The position numbers and the translations under genes were made by a program. This document shows positions 63,916 to 64,000 of a DNA stretch of 64,000 nt, in pieces. The stretch's first letter is position 1. Every line of letters starts with the position of its first letter. Where the stretch lies: NCBI RefSeq assembly GCF_038433205.1, contig NZ_JBCDNA010000002.1, positions 620,001-684,000 on the forward strand, written 5' to 3'. Source of the stretch: Lutimonas vermicola. GTDB lineage: Bacteria; Bacteroidota; Bacteroidia; Flavobacteriales; Flavobacteriaceae. The notes beneath the pieces were generated by a model. That model did not search any database. It saw only the letters and a program-made list of their open reading frames with translations, and was not told where the DNA came from.

Positions 63916-64000
63916 ATGACAGAAAAATCAAAAATGCTTTCAGGAGAATTGTACAATCCCAATGATCCGGTTTTAATATCAGAAAGACACCGTGCGAGGA
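63916..64000 (+). CDS. Sugar O-acetyltransferase (maltose acetyltransferase type), 5' part cut by window edge
   Basis: Only 28 codons are visible: MTEKSKMLSGELYNPNDP then VLISERHRAR. This matches the Mac N-terminal domain of maltose/galactoside O-acetyltransferases (MxxKxKMLxGELYxxxDPxLxxER). The left-handed beta-helix catalytic part lies beyond the right edge. Confidence 0.75.
   Translation, partial: MTEKSKMLSGELYNPNDPVLISERHRAR

Overview
The window reads as a chromosomal segment of a marine-type member of the Bacteroidota, most likely family Flavobacteriaceae. The signs are an AT-rich genome, TAnnTTTG-type -7 promoter elements, weak Shine-Dalgarno sequences, and a gene repertoire of DUF4407, DUF4230, PIF1-like helicase with C-terminal helix-turn-helix, GH109-type Gfo/Idh/MocA enzyme and acyl-ACP desaturase. 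The placement is inferred from gene content; no 16S rRNA is present.

Layout. (1) 1-5.1 kb: four same-strand genes, namely an Orn/Lys/Arg decarboxylase cut by the left edge, an ATP-grasp ligase, an unknown protein and a succinate-semialdehyde-type dehydrogenase; probably amine or amino-acid metabolism. (2) 5.1-5.7 kb: tRNA-Leu(UAG) followed, on its own strand, by a striking array of 147-bp repeats that each carry a tRNA-sized structured element plus a terminator. (3) 5.7-11 kb: ordinary accessory genes (GH109-like oxidoreductase, M20 dipeptidase, PhnA, DUF4407, GNAT). (4) 11.1-25.4 kb: a catabolic island for the modified amino acids of collagen. It has a trans-3-hydroxyproline branch (dehydratase plus pyrroline-2-carboxylate reductase) and a complete trans-4-hydroxyproline branch (epimerase, FAD dehydrogenase, deaminase, ketoglutarate-semialdehyde dehydrogenase). 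It also has an Xaa-Pro aminopeptidase, an AraC regulator and a 1011-residue fusion of an APH-type kinase, an M23 peptidase-like domain and a class-III PLP enzyme. That fusion is best read as hydroxylysine kinase joined to phosphohydroxylysine phospho-lyase. (5) 25.4-38.1 kb: housekeeping and unknown genes (PIF1-like helicase, HemW, RuvC, YbhN-like protein, glycosyltransferase) and a compact ABC operon headed by a 48-residue membrane peptide. (6) 38.3-54.7 kb: a hydrogenase island with two [NiFe] hydrogenases back to back. One is a membrane-bound uptake enzyme with the six-Cys proximal-cluster signature of O2-tolerant enzymes (hyaABC). The other is a NAD-linked group-3d-like enzyme (HoxF, a fused HoxU-HoxY, HoxH). 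Both endopeptidases, HypA-F and a NicO-type metal transporter surround them. (7) 54.7-64 kb: an HlyD/FUSC/TolC efflux operon with an AI-2E family protein, an ion channel, an acyl-ACP desaturase, CvfB, an M61 peptidase and the start of a sugar O-acetyltransferase.

How the genes work together. In the collagen island, peptidase M24 would release hydroxyproline or proline from X-Pro peptides. The two hydroxyproline isomers are taken to 2-oxoglutarate or proline, and hydroxylysine is phosphorylated and eliminated to aminoadipate semialdehyde. In the hydrogenase island one Hyp set is divided over the two divergent arms. Two near-identical palindromes with the core ATGATAATTATCAT sit about 29 bp upstream of -7-like boxes at three promoters (hya, hypA, hoxF), which suggests one Crp/Fnr-type activator switches on both enzymes together.
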